From: Diprion similis
Taxonomy: Eukaryota > Arthropoda > Insecta > Hymenoptera > Diprionidae
Length of the DNA: 64,000 nucleotides
NCBI RefSeq assembly: GCF_021155765.1
Contig: NC_060105.1
Span: 12,991,001-13,055,000, forward strand
Reading direction: 5' to 3'
Of this stretch, positions 35,966 to 47,781 are shown piece after piece; the first letter of the stretch is position 1; each line of letters begins with the position of its first letter. A program made the position numbers and the translations under genes. The notes beneath the pieces were generated by a model. It was not told the origin of the DNA, ran no database searches, and worked only from the letters and a program-made list of their open reading frames with translations.

Positions 35966-35973
35966 TATTTAAA
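35966..35973 (+). promoter_or_regulatory. Possible TATA-like box before KChIP exon 1
   Basis: TATTTAAA lies about 40 bp before the KChIP-type start codon, in GAGGCTATTTAAAACTATT. It could set a start site with a very short leader, or simply be 5' UTR. The 35.3-36.0 kb stretch is less AT-rich than its surroundings and has a GA-rich tract near 35760-35785, so the promoter may lie further upstream. Confidence 0.25.
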
Positions 35974-36011
35974 ACTATTACACTTCAAACTTCGACTCCG
36001 ATATAAACAAT

Positions 36012-39000
36012 ATGTCGGACAGCGAGGATGCAGGAAGTGATGGGAGCCAGCAGCGATTGCACCGTCCGAGTCTCTCGAGAAAAATGCGGAGGAGCATCAG
36101 GAAGGTCAAGAAAAGCATCCAAAAAATGACAGGTGGGCAACGCGATTTATTTTTTACGTATAATTTCGTGAATCGTTATCAGATATGTGTGCGTGTGAAT
36201 CGTTAAACTTCTGTAATACAATTGATCGCTGTGTTTTTCACTCTGATATAAGAATTTCAGTGTATAGCTCGATCTCGTTGTGAATAATACTTTATATAAC
36301 GCGAGCGTGTTTTACACGTTTTTCATGCGTATTTTCCATACACAAAGTAACCGTTTCCATGACGGTCGAGTGAATCTGCGAATACGCATGCGCGAAGTAC
36401 TGAAAATACCACTTTCAAGTTGAAATTGATCTCCACTGAACTATGCGCATGCGCAGTCGCGAATAAGCCTGACGTTACGTGACCCTAACCTCAATTCCGT
36501 GCTTTCGACAAAACTCTTTATATACTATTGTTTTGTATAAAGAATCGTGTGCAACGTGAAAGCAACGGGGTTTGCACCTCGCGTACTTGCAACATTCGAC
36601 TTCGACTCAAGCTTCATAAATTCGTGGAATTATTTTCACTAGGGTTCCTGGTTTGGCAGAATAACAAATGTTAGTTTTTTCGTAAGACTCACTTATTGAG
36701 ATAATCAAAATATACGATAAATTCTCTAGATCCGTCTAGATCATACTCACGATGAGAAAATGAGAAGTCTTCGGACGTAGACTTGAAATTTTCTGGGAAC
36801 TTAAGGGGCTATACCAGTATGAACGCTAAAAATTTGAGTGATTTTCGGAAATTTTTTGGATGATAATTGTTAAGTCAAGTGTTTCGGAACATTAAGAATA
36901 TATTTGGCTATATTTGACCTATATTACTTAAATTTTTTATAGAAAAACATTGAGATCCAAGTGACTTATGCGCTGCCTTCGGAAGCGCTGCTGACACGAT
37001 TCCGGCCGATTAAGTAGCTGAAACCGAAAAAAGAAAAAATGTTGTTAAACTGGAAGGTATTTTTTGTACAATGACCCAAGATTTTTGAAAAATATCAAAA
37101 TCTAACAAATTGGTGAAGTTACGAAAAAAAGTTGGTTTTCTTGCCTATAAAATGGTCGTTTCTTTTTCATGGAATCCAAATGTCGTGGGTCATTGTAGAG
37201 TAAATATATTCAAGAGTACTCAGTTCAAATTTCAAGTTAATTGGATAATTGCTCTTTGAGTTACAATGTCAGCAAATTTGAAAAATCTCATTTCGAGAAA
37301 AACGCGTCATTCAGGAAGTATTAGAGATACGGTCTTAAAATTTTTACAGGATATTCTTGAAGGTTCAAACTGTCCAAAAGGGCAAAACATCGATTTTTTG
37401 AAAGTGTCACACTGGTACAGCCTCTTAACTTGTCTGCGATAAGTTTTCCTTGTGAGAGAGATGCGACATCTAGCAGTGGTTCAAAAATAATATTTCATAC
37501 TTTCTGATACATTTTCGCAAACTTATCAATCTAAATTGAATTCTCAAATTGTCGATCATCGCAATTTTCCGTACATTATTATGAGAATTCATCGAGTTTA
37601 TGGAAAGTTGTATAAGTTTTCAAATTTAAAGCTTAAATTTTCGTAAATTTTGTTCTGCTTGATCGTGAGAAAGTATTTTATCTAATTACATCCCTAGTTT
37701 CATCATAGATTTTCACATTTCTAGATTCAGTTCAAATTTGATGCTTTAATTTTCGGAGATCGTCGTAATTTTGGTCTGTTCAATCGAAAGAAACTATTCT
37801 ATTCAACAACGGTGGTAATTTTTTTCACACAGATTTTCTGTTTTATTTTCTCGAAATTAAAATCTCGAAAACTTTTTTTTTTTACCAAAATCCACGCAAA
37901 ACAATTACGTTTTACGGAAGTCGTATATTTGCGTGAATTTACGTTAGACACTGTTAATTTTTATAGATATTGCACGAAGATTCGTAATTTTCTGTGAAAA
38001 AACCGCAGAACTAAAAAAAAATACGATTCTTGATGAGTTTTCACGACTCGCTTTTTATTACACTACTTTCATATTGCAAACTCACGTACGGCCCAAAAAA
38101 ACGAGTTTACCTCCTTATTACACAATGTAATATTGTAACTTACAAATGCAACGAGATTAAAAGTATTTGCAATTTCCAGTCATAAGGGGACAGTTAAAAG
38201 GCAGCGATGTCATTATCCGCCGATGGGCTGCTTCGATTCCAATTCAAATAGACTCGTACATTTCACGGGAGAGCGTGTGCATCGCAATCGAAGCGTCCCG
38301 ATTCTGCGACTAAATTTAGCACTCAATTGGATATCGAAAGACGTGAATAGTTTTGAGCTAAAAATAATGCAACTGAATTTATAAACCGCGATAAGCCCAA
38401 CCCTAGAAGAATTAAGAGTTAATTTCTACGTATAATGAGGGCAGAACTACGTGATCGATAGCCTGAGTGGTTCAGCGCAGTTTCCCAAATTCTAATACTT
38501 GGTTACTTTTTTTCTGGCTAATACATCGATCATCCTAAACAACTGTGAGAGAATGTTTGAATATACATTTCAAATATGATTACACTGTAAATCATCACAT
38601 CAGTTTTATGGACGAGGAATGTTTCACACACACACATGTATAGATATATATACAAACTATGTATCCGCATGCAACAGCGATTTTCAGAACGTTGGAAGTA
38701 CGTGTAAACTATCGGGAAAAAACGTATTTTTATACGTCCGCCTGTGTATACCTACGTAATGCTAGTTTTCTCGGCAGCAAAATTTACATCACGTGTCTAG
38801 GAAAAAATTTATTATACACCCATCTTCGAGCCAGACTATTTTTCTATCATAAACGTACGGATGTATATCAAATATGGGCATATGTGTGTGGTTAGTTTTA
38901 AAGACTAGATAAAAAAAAATCGCATCAAGTAAAGCTTGAAACGGTCTAGAGATACCTCGGTGTAGGTGATACGCGTTTAGGAAATAGTTTAGTAACTAGT

Positions 39001-41798
39001 TTACTATTATTAATAATCCCTTTAACGTAAGACTTTGCCTCTATGATGAGTATGATAATTTCACGAATAAAATTTTTATATTATACAATTTTTATAATTT
39101 GTGTCGTATTTGAATCCACATTATCTGGTAATTGTGATTTATTATTACTCCATTTTTATTGAATGAGTTTAGTTGACTGAGAAATGTTCAGCTTTGGTTG
39201 GAAATATTTTTTGTAGTGTCATTCACGTCGTGTCATCTTACCAAGCTTCATTCAACTTCTAATTTATTTTGATTTCAGCGAGACTGCTTGCACCCTGTAA
39301 AAAATGTGTATACAGATATGTGGTAACAGCGTAAATCAGTTGGCATAACAACAGGTTTATCGTTTCGATTCCGGGAAATAATTACGTACAGTTACGTGAT
39401 AAACAAGAAATATGTAGCGAAATCGATAGGGTGATTCCTTGCCAGTTTGTTTATCACATGTCTTTATACTTTATAACCTCGAAAGTATAACATGATTGTG
39501 AAAAATTTATGGATGTGGTGAACGTAAAAGTCCGCAACATTATTCACGTGTATTGTAATCACTTTTACGGTTCCCACGACCATAAATTTGCCTCGACAAT
39601 GTGCAACTTTCATGTCAGTATATACGCACATCATTCAAAGATCTTATGTTGGTATTCGCGGTGTGAGTTTAGTGGCGCCCCTATCTTCGAGGTTAAAGCC
39701 TTTAAGTGAGACGTTTACCAACTGTCTAAAAAAATCCCGGTGTTGTTAGGGAATTATTTTTCTGGCGAACGCTACCCTGCTCGGTAATGCCATCTTGTAT
39801 AGTTGTGGTGTGAGTTATTCAAAGTCCCGCTCACCTTTTCCCCACACAGATTCAACGTCACAATCTGAATTTGATTACGAATCTGAAATCAGATTTTGAA
39901 TATTCAGTATGGCGAATCCAATCAACGACCCCGAAAACCCCTTTTTTTCCCCGCATTCCATCAAATTTGAAATTTCCGCTCACCGCATTGGATCCACCAT
40001 TTTGATTTTTCAAAATCTGATTTCAAATTCGTGATCAGCGACCCCAAACACCATAGAACGCAATATTGTTATAAAAGGGTTAAATTGCACAAAAGTATGT
40101 TACCTACCGTCGTCGGATCAATTAAGAACTACCATTACTCTATCGTCTTGAAAAACCTGTAAACTCTTCCGGTTCCGCGAAATGGCGGGAAAATGCCAAC
40201 TTAATCGTAGCTGCTTGCAGTGGACGACGGTGAGGAGGAAACTAAGCCAATCCATGTGGTACCGGAACGGTTGTCAGCCCTGTCGATCCGCACTGGTTTT
40301 TCAAGGAATGAGATCTGCAAGATTTACAGAGCTTTCAAGCAGCATTGTCCGGGGGGTGCCGCGACCCCAAACGACCTGAGGCCGGCTTACGCGAAGCTTT
40401 TTCCACTTGGAGATTCCACTAAGTACGCTCAAGTAGTGTTCAACACCTTCGATACGAACAAAGATGGTCTCGTCAGCTTTGGCGACTTTTTGACTGGGCT
40501 GTCCCTGATCGTGAAAGGAACCGCTGAGGAGAAGTTGTCCTGGATTTTCGGGTCCGTTGAGCGCATATCTTATTCTGAGCTCGCCATGTTGAGTGCTTAA
40601 GGTGCTTATAAGGACGCGTTGTACACCTCGAAAACGCGGGGATGCAAAACTCCTATACCGCTCAGGCGATCAGAGTGAAACTTGGGCAGTTGATGCCTTA
40701 TTTTAGCAAAAGGTGGAGTGACTTTTTAGTTTTTCAAAATTTGGAAAAAAAATTTTACAGATTGGTTACCACCCCCAGAAATTGGCCAAATTTTCACAGT
40801 TGCACTGAATGGATTAAACTATCCGGTGATGAAACACATATTTTGAACCCAGTTTCATGAGATTTGATGGTGAAATGACGAAATGGCAGCTGATCTAGTT
40901 TTCGATTACGAAGTACACCGAAATCTCATTTTGGGGACATTGGTTACCGACATTATGCGCATGCCGGTAATGTATGCGTGTAATTTCGGTAAAAAATTAC
41001 CGGCATGCATGAAAGGTCGGTAACAAATGTCCCCAAAATGAGATTTCGGTGTTCTTTATAATCGAAAACCAGATCAGTTGCCATTTCGTCATTTCACCAT
41101 CAAATCTCATGGAACTGGGCTCAAAATATGTGTTTCATCACCGCCGAGTGACATCATACTGGATATTTCGATCCATTCAGTGCAACTGTGAAAATTTGGC
41201 CAATTTCTGTGGGTGGTAAACAATCTGTAAAATTTTTTTCTAAATTTTGAAAAGAAAAAAGACGCTCCACTTTTTGCCAAAATAAGGCATTAATTACCCA
41301 AGTTTCACTCTGATTGCTTGAGCAGTATAGGAGTTTTGCATCCCCGCGTTTTCGAGGTGTATAACGCGTCTTTATAAGAACCTTAAGCGTGACTGGTCAA
41401 CGACTGGTATTGTGATCTGATGCTGGTTCAATTTCTTACGTTGCAGATTATACGACATGAACGGCGATGGTCACATAACTAGGCACGAAATGTTGTTCAT
41501 AGTGTCGGCAATATACGAGATGGTGCGAACAAGCCAAACCATCCAACGCGCGGTGAACAGACACGTCGATAGACTTTTTGAGAAAATGGATCTGAACAAG
41601 GATGGCGTCATATCTAGGGAGGAGTTCATGACGTCATGTATAAATGTACGGTATCATGATCAGAGTTACCCGAACTTTTCATCAACATCTACCCACATAT
41701 CACAAAATTTTACTTCAAATTCAATTTTGTCATGTGTGTAATCGTTTCAGGACCAAAGTATATGCACCCAGCTGACGGTCTTCGACGATCTTTGGTAA
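36012..41798 (+). CDS. KChIP-type neuronal calcium sensor (EF-hand), 4 exons
   Basis: This is a Kv-channel-interacting protein / calsenilin relative: a small Ca2+ sensor that in animals binds the N-terminus of Kv4 channels. Exons: 36012-36132, 40221-40551, 41447-41645, 41751-41798, giving 232 aa. Exon 1 encodes an acidic then very basic N-terminus (SRKMRRSIRKVKKSIQK) with no myristoylation glycine. EF1 is degenerate (CPGG, about 83-86), as in all KChIPs. EF2 is D118-TNKDGLVSFGD, EF3 D154-MNGDGHITRHE and EF4 D199-LNKDGVISREE; EF3 and EF4 look fully competent. The landmarks YAQVVFNTFD and HVDRLFEKMD match the family. The first intron is 4.1 kb, and KChIP genes elsewhere use alternative first exons, so other N-termini are possible. 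Intron 2 is mostly a foldback transposon. The exon 2 donor (GG|GTCCGT) is weak. Confidence 0.9.
36384..36455. promoter_or_regulatory. Pair of NRF-1/Ewg-like sites in KChIP intron 1
   Basis: TACGCATGCGCG (about 36383-36394) and the perfect palindrome TGCGCATGCGCA (36444-36455) both fit the NRF-1 consensus (erect wing in flies). They sit about 60 bp apart within a CpG-richer patch 250-330 bp after exon 1. Such pairs are typical of active promoters, so this may mark a promoter or alternative first exon. Function is inferred from motif match only. Confidence 0.4.
36801..37428. mobile_element. TTAA-flanked element in KChIP intron 1
   Basis: The element begins TTAAGGGGCTATACCAGTAT and ends CACTGGTACAGCCTCTTAA, so both tips are TTAA followed by a terminal inverted repeat of about 20 bp with three mismatches. 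At 628 bp with no coding capacity it is a MITE. Its tip resembles that of the element at 55040-55768 (TTAAGGGGGTATTCTGGTC). TTAA targets are typical of the piggyBac superfamily, which is the likely but unproven driver. Confidence 0.7.
37430..40180. other. Rest of KChIP intron 1
   Basis: No exon was recognised. The stretch holds A/T homopolymers, a CA/TA microsatellite patch near 38626-38652 and, at about 39858-40050, a dispersed repeat with direct and inverted AATCTGA motifs. A related copy lies at about 57735-57830. Confidence 0.5.
39858..40050. repeat. Dispersed repeat with AATCTGA(T/A)TT motifs
   Basis: The block contains CAAAATCTGATTTCAAATTC, GATCAGCGACCCCAAACACC, GGATCCACCATTTTGATTTT and an earlier diverged copy of the same phrases (CAACGACCCCGAAAACCCC). 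The same word order (GGATCCGCCATCTTGACTTT, GACGTCAGATTCG, CAGCGAACCCAAAAACCC) recurs at about 57735-57830. It is an interspersed repeat of unknown class. Confidence 0.5.
40597..41386. mobile_element. 790 bp TTAA-flanked foldback in KChIP intron 2
   Basis: TTAAGGTGCTTATAAGGACG at the left pairs with CGTCTTTATAAGAACCTTAA at the right, and the arms of about 385 bp pair almost throughout (for example CGAAAACGCGGGGATGCAAA, GGCCAAATTTTCACAGTTGC and GACATTTG/CATTGG-type blocks). The centre near 40985 holds ATTACCGGCATGC and its complement. Both outer tips are TTAA. No coding capacity. The element supplies 790 of the 895 bp of the intron; without it the intron would be about 109 bp. Confidence 0.85.
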
Positions 41799-42328
41799 CA
41801 ATCTAGTGTTAATAGTATTAATCGATCAGACTTTTGTTTAATATGCAATAACGTACTCACTGCTCGTTTGCAGATCGCTATACAATATATTTATTCACTA
41901 ACTCCGGGGTTATAACCTGGACAATGCACGTATAAATATTAGGTACATAATATGCTAAAATTGATGCTGTAACATCAAATTACAAGCAAGTTAGAACAAT
42001 CGAATTGCATTGGAATGTCCAGTGAAAAAAATTTTATTCTATGAAACGTTTTCAGTATTCTTTTCAATAGATATACGTATAATATATTGAAGTATTACAT
42101 GATTGTAAAACTGGTTAATTAAAGTTCTTCAACACCAAACTCGCAGTATACAATTTCCCTGCAACCACATCGTACGTTACTTTGGCTGATAAAAACGTTT
42201 GCCTGAAATGTACGAACTGTACTCAAAACTATTCTGCGTTACGAATTATGCAGTTTTTTCAGTTCTCTGAGCACAGATTACAGAAGGTTGGGTTTATCCG
42301 TTTTAATTACAAGTAAAAACGAATGAGC

Positions 42329-42334
42329 TTTATT
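42329..42334 (-). terminator. Polyadenylation signal of BNIP1/Sec20
   Basis: TTTATT on the + strand is AATAAA on the minus strand, about 20 bp after the BNIP1 stop codon. It predicts a very short 3' UTR and leaves about 500 bp to the convergent KChIP stop codon. Confidence 0.5.
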
Positions 42335-42353
42335 ACATTTCTTTGTCGTGTAA

Positions 42354-45300
42354 TCAGAGCAATCGTTTCTGAAGAATATAGAATACGCAGGCTAAGAAAA
42401 ATGCAAATGCTAGAACTAGCAATGCTTTATCGGTAAGTTCACGCCGGCCATATTTTCCCAAGAGCTTTCCAGATTGCACTATTACTTGCTGCTGATGCTC
42501 AAGCTCATCTTTCGTCCCGGTCACTTTCTCCGACGACGTAACTGTAAGGAAATACAAGACAATGTGTAATTAAGACACTAATATGTAGACACCAGTGATT
42601 TCCACACTATCTGTTTTATTTACATAAATACGATTTTACAGGTTCGAGTTCGTGACGTTAGTACAAAGAAATATTTTCGAAAAATCCTTATTTCGCAACT
42701 TTACAGCGATCAAAAATACGGTCAACACTACACATAACATAAATTTAAAGATAAAAATATCAGTTTATAAATACGACCTTTTATAGGTACAAAATAATTT
42801 TGAAATTGCAAAATATAATTTTCATGTTTCAGTATTTCGTTACGTTCACATTATACGAACATTATTTGCGTTGATTTTTCTGGTGACCACTGCGTCCGTT
42901 GCGAAAAGAAATAATTTATCAGCCTCCTACGCCTCAAATTCAATCTACTTTCTATCGTGAAGGTTCTCTAAAGATGGAAACCGAGCAAATAATAGTTCAA
43001 AAGTAAAAATTTGAATACAACGGTCGTTGTATTGATCGGCGATACGCCAAAGCTCGAGGCGCCGCCTAAAAGTTTACATTTCCTCAATAAATTTTTTTTC
43101 ATTAGATTATTGGAGTTATTCGGGGTCTTGTGATCTAGTGAATACTTATTTCATTCGGACATAAAGGGTCTTTCATGGAAACGGTGCAATATATTAGGTT
43201 GCCTACCGCTGAGGAGAACGAATATCGGTAAAACAGGTCTCATCATCACTTTCGTCAAGTCAAGTCATATAATCACTTTAACGCGACTCCGAAACGCGAT
43301 TACTGAACAACTGCTTGGCCAAATCCACATAACTTGAACTTTAAACCCGTTACTTACCGATACCTCGGACTAGTGGCGTGACACTCAATGCAGGGTGTCC
43401 AGTTATTTGTGAAAATGTAATTCCCTGCAAATTCCATGTTTTCCAGACAAGAATCATTGTTTATCTAGTTTGTTCTCATATACACAATAAATGAAAAACA
43501 CAATAGTCATACGAACAAGAATATTCTATATTTGACTAGAGCGCAGCTCATTGAGAGGCGAATTTGTGAGAATTGGCTAGCACGAACAATTTTTAAGAAG
43601 TCAGGGCTTGGTTCAGGACCATTGCTTGAAAGTTGAGAGAAAAATTTTTTTTCCACACCAAATAGCTAAATTTTTATATACCTAAAATGAAAATTAGTAT
43701 ATTCCAGATACGACATGAAATTCCCTGAGATTTCCAGGTTTTTCCGAAGGATATTAAATTCCCTGAGAATTCCCTGATTCCATAATTTCCATGAATACTG
43801 GACACCCTGTCAATGCTCTAGGATAGGACCCTTATCGAGATGGGTGATGAAATAACTGAAGGTTAATAGAACTTTTGAGTTTTCTCCCAAATTTTTCGGT
43901 TACACAATTTTTTCGCAGTTCATTCTCAGGATAAAAAAGCAAACAAATTCCCATTGTTTATTATGATTCCAATCAACGCTACCACTCTTGCTGGTCAATT
44001 TACTTGGCAACATTTATTGTTATTGTCGTGATAATAGAATGTCATCCGGTCTTAAGTAAGAAAGTGGAAGCTTGTGTCACCCCGCTGACTCGTACCGATA
44101 TTTGTTATATACCAGATGATAAAATAAAAATACGTACTGAATTATTTCTCACAGAAAATTAATACAATAATAAATCATTTATAGATTAGATTCTTGTATT
44201 TGAATTTCAGATGAAATGATGGCTTTTTGAAAATATTATTTAATTCCGGAAAATCTTTTTCACCAATAATCAACGCAATTATAAAATGGTTATAAAAAAT
44301 AATGATGCCAATGATAAATCAATAATGATGTGCTGATTACAGAGTAATTTTAATTCGCTTCATCTAGCGACTATCATTCAAAATATTAGTCAAAGAACTT
44401 TGGTTGTTAGTTTTTAAATCGAAATTGCTGTCAAGCCGAATGAATCGTGTAATAAAAGTGACGTGTATCATAGAATAAGAGGTGAAATGTAACGAATAAA
44501 GTACGTACTTAGCGTATCTAAGGTGTAAGCGCTTTTTTGAGTGGTTTCCGCCAGCTGCCTAGAGATGCCTAGTAACTTGTCGGTAACACCGCCTGACATT
44601 TTTATCAGTGCTTGCTTGTCTCGCCGCTTTCGTAATGCACTTTGATGTCCCTCGGGCATCCCCAATAATTCGTCCTTAGCCATTCTGTCGATAACACAGG
44701 CACTGACAACATTAGCGTTGCGAAAGGCGGCTAAGGTAATAGTCAACTGACTTTTATGACTCTCTATTTCTGTGTAAATCTCCAATTTCCGCTTATCGCT
44801 GCGTTCTTGGAACGCTAAGCTCTCCAAACGCTCGATACTTGATCGCAGGGCCGCTATTTTCGCTCTGCCTTTTGCATTTAGCTCGTTCAATAACTCTGTC
44901 GAATCAGTGCAATTTTGAATATCCTGAAAGCATGTATTACACGTAATTCGATAGGTACTTCAATATCTATAGTTAAATTAACTATGTTGAATTAGTTTCA
45001 TGCAAAATAGATTATTAATCTGTTAGATAATTTATTAATGGTAGAATTCGATTAAACAGATGGAAACGATTAATCAGAGAAACAATTAATTGAGAGAGCC
45101 TGTTAAGCGATTAATTGCGAAGATGATAATAATCGAAGTTTATAATTAATCAATCAATCGCACAGCCTTGACAGCTATTAAATAAATAATCATGGGTAAA
45201 CATGTATTAAAATATGGGGGGGAAATTCCACTAATCCTGGAATTCTATCTAATGTCGTATACTTTAAATCAACGTAGTCCCTCCATCGGGAACATAAAAT

Positions 45301-46757
45301 TGAGATTGGTCGGTTTTTTAAGTCTTTGAATAACTTTGGTTGTATATTGGTCAGAATGCAGAAGTTGCATAAATTTTTTATATTTTATATTTAAGTAGAC
45401 AAGAGAAAATAATTTGACTGCTTCATTTTGCTGTTCATTTGCCAAAAAGTTAAAGCAAAATCAACAAGTTGAAAATATACGTGAGCTAGCTATATTATAT
45501 ACATTATAATAAAAAAAAAAAAAAAAATAAAAAAAAATGGTTTTCGATCGTTATTCAAATAATGGAATTGAAAGTTGAAAACTATAACGAAGAGGCAATT
45601 TGGAATTCGGGTATGAAATCATAAAGTGTTTCAATATCCCAGAATTATTGCGACGTATGAAAATAAATTTAACTTATGCGTGGGTAAGTCATTAACCGAT
45701 CAAATGCGTATCGAAATTTTCATACCAGGAAATCTCCTGATCAATGGCAAAATTCGAACGTAAAACTATTTAGTCTAATTTTGGAAGGTCTAGAATATTT
45801 TCGGAACATTTTAAATACATAATTTAAAAAAAAATTCAGAATCATGTTCAATTGAGAATCACATCCTGGTAAAAATTTCACTTTGACATTTGTTGGAGAA
45901 CTCTGATCATTATTTTGATTAGTTTATCATTTGAGTAACGATTTTAAGTTTTTAGTTGCCAATCAAAGGTATTTAGTGTCTAGTCATTTCTGATATATTA
46001 TTCACACGGAAGTTACAATTGATATACTTTGGAACATTTTCACCAACTGATGAACAGATTACATACATAACATGATCGATTTATTGTTATAAAGATGTCA
46101 TAATTGCAGTGCTTTAAAAATGTTGCAAAAGAAGAATGTTGGTAATGATACAGAAGTAGGTGAGAGTTGAAGTGCTGTTTCTAATATTGACATAACGATT
46201 GTAACGTTATCAAAACATTTTCTAGAGTTTTGTGCTGTGGAAGACAGACATAAAAAAATATTGTTCTTCGCAACAGTAATTCCAGAAAATAAAAATACGT
46301 TATCTAGCATAATTCTCGCATAAAGTAAAAAAGTTTACGGATATTTTTGTTCGGCATTGCATGCAGATTTGGCGCTATATATTTGATTATACATTTCTAT
46401 GACAGTGATGCGCCTTTGATGATAGCCAAAACAAGTGACACCTTACCGACTCGGTCATAGAATTATGATTGGAAATTACAATGCCGACTGAGTCGGTAAT
46501 GATGAAAAACTTCTGTACCGATCAAGTTCATGAGTCAAACTAGTCTGTGACACGTGCTGCACGTCAAATTCTTCGTTTTTTAAAGCACCGTACGGCCACT
46601 TATTGTTCAAAATTCGTATCCCACCATTTTCGCATGTAATTTAGGTTAAATTTTCCAACACTGATGAAGTTACCTGAATAATAGCTTTCACTTGTAGATT
46701 GTTATTGACAATTTCCTGTCGCACCAAGTCCAACAAATGTTCGTCGGTACTCATCAT
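42354..46757 (-). CDS. BNIP1 / Sec20, ER Qb-SNARE (3 exons)
   Basis: This is the tail-anchored ER SNARE used in Golgi-to-ER retrograde fusion; in animals it also links to ER shape, mitophagy and apoptosis. Exons on the minus strand: 46757-46674, 44923-44509, 42541-42354. Phases 0 and 1 close and give 228 aa, the same length as human BNIP1. The N-terminus (VRQEIVNNNLQVKAIIQDI) and the helical Sec20 region (LLNELNAKGRAKIAALRSSI, about 38-57) match the family. The SNARE helix is about 140-195, followed by KYGRRELTDKALL, the most conserved BNIP1 signature, then a single C-terminal membrane anchor (about 204-222) and a short KRLL tail. The first of two adjacent ATG codons is taken as the start. 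Intron 2 holds a CAGGGTGTCC element. Confidence 0.94.
43391..43809. mobile_element. 419 bp CAGGGTGTCC element in BNIP1 intron 2
   Basis: The ends CAGGGTGTCCAGT and ACTGGACACCCTG are perfect 13 bp complements, and the sequence just inside (AATTCCCTGC, AATTCCCTGA) is also repeated inverted. TCAATG lies directly outside each end (43385-43390 and 43810-43815), a 6 bp target duplication. No transposase is present. CAGGGTG-type ends also occur at 26198 and 56646. Confidence 0.75.
44924..46673. other. BNIP1 intron 1
   Basis: AT-rich intron without recognised exons. It contains ATTAAT/TTAATC-rich stretches near 45040-45180, an A-rich tract at about 45511-45537 and a short hairpin at about 46443-46501 (TTACCGACTCGGTCAT against GACTGAGTCGGTAATG). 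A related TTACCGACTGA phrase occurs near 62670. Confidence 0.5.
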
Positions 46758-46950
46758 GTGAATTATATGCGACGATTGACTGAAAGAATTATTTCGCTTC
46801 TTAACGGTTGACAGATATCTGGAGGCTTCTCAGCAGGTTTACCGGAAAAATTCGTAAGCCCAAGTGATTATAAAGATTTTAAACTAGGCACAAGTACGGA
46901 ACACTTCACAGTTTCTCTGTATTCTAGAGATTTTCAACTTTTGAGGTTGT

Positions 46951-47383
46951 GTTACACTGACAAAAACAAAAACAGTGATACATAAATTTCGGGCTAGCAG
47001 AACACAACTTTGCTATTCTAGTTCCGAAATGAATTAGCATTGGCGTTCGTGTCACTTATATTTGCACCGCCATCTAGGGAAAATTTGACTAACGAAGAAT
47101 ACTGACTTACCCACTGACGGGTCAAGAATTCTGCAATACCGACACTTGTTGGACTGACAAAACACTGTTACACTGACAAGAACAAAAACAGTGCTACATA
47201 AATTTCGGGCTAGCAGAACACAATTTTGCTATTTTAGTTCCGAAATGAATTGGCATTGACGTTCGTGTTACTCATACTCGCGATGCCATATGGGGAAAAT
47301 TTGACTATCGAAGACTGTTCGCTTAACCACTAACGGGTCAAGAATTCTGTAATACCGACACTTCTTAGACTCACGATAAAATG
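46951..47383. repeat. Tandem duplication, two 216 bp units, upstream of BNIP1
   Basis: The block starting GTTACACTGACAAAAACAAA (46951) recurs at 47167 with a 216 bp offset. Shared phrases include AAATTTCGGGCTAGCAGAAC, AGTTCCGAAATGAATT, GGAAAATTTGACTA and GGGTCAAGAATTCTG. The two units differ by scattered substitutions, about 85-90% identity by eye, so the duplication is not recent. It starts about 195 bp upstream of the BNIP1 start codon and may duplicate promoter sequence. Confidence 0.8.
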
Positions 47384-47781
47384 TGTCGAGACTTAGCGCC
47401 CTCTTGATAATTTTAATGTTAAGTCTACAACCACTGCTTTCACAGGATTCCCTAACTTTGAAATTCATTCTTTTGATTCCGTGATTATTGATCCTAGTCA
47501 AATTCGTGATCACTATGATTTGCTTTCATTTTCAACAAGCTAGCATAAAAAGTTAACGGCATGTAACTTTGCGCGGTTTACCTGTACGGATTTATTATCT
47601 TTTCTTAACAATGAAATAAGCACTACACGAAGATTGGTTCTTTTATGGATGCGTTAGTAAAAAAATCAATTGTATTTTCACGATATCATCTTTTTTTGGA
47701 TTCATTCGCCTGTCCAGTAAAAAATTGGGGAACTTGTTTACGTCATATAATTACTGTTACATGAGCCATAAATGTGTACAC

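Noticed and set aside
38455-38500. tRNA-like phrase GCCTGAGTGGTTCAGCGCAG
   Set aside because: No cloverleaf with an acceptor stem and T-arm could be built around it.
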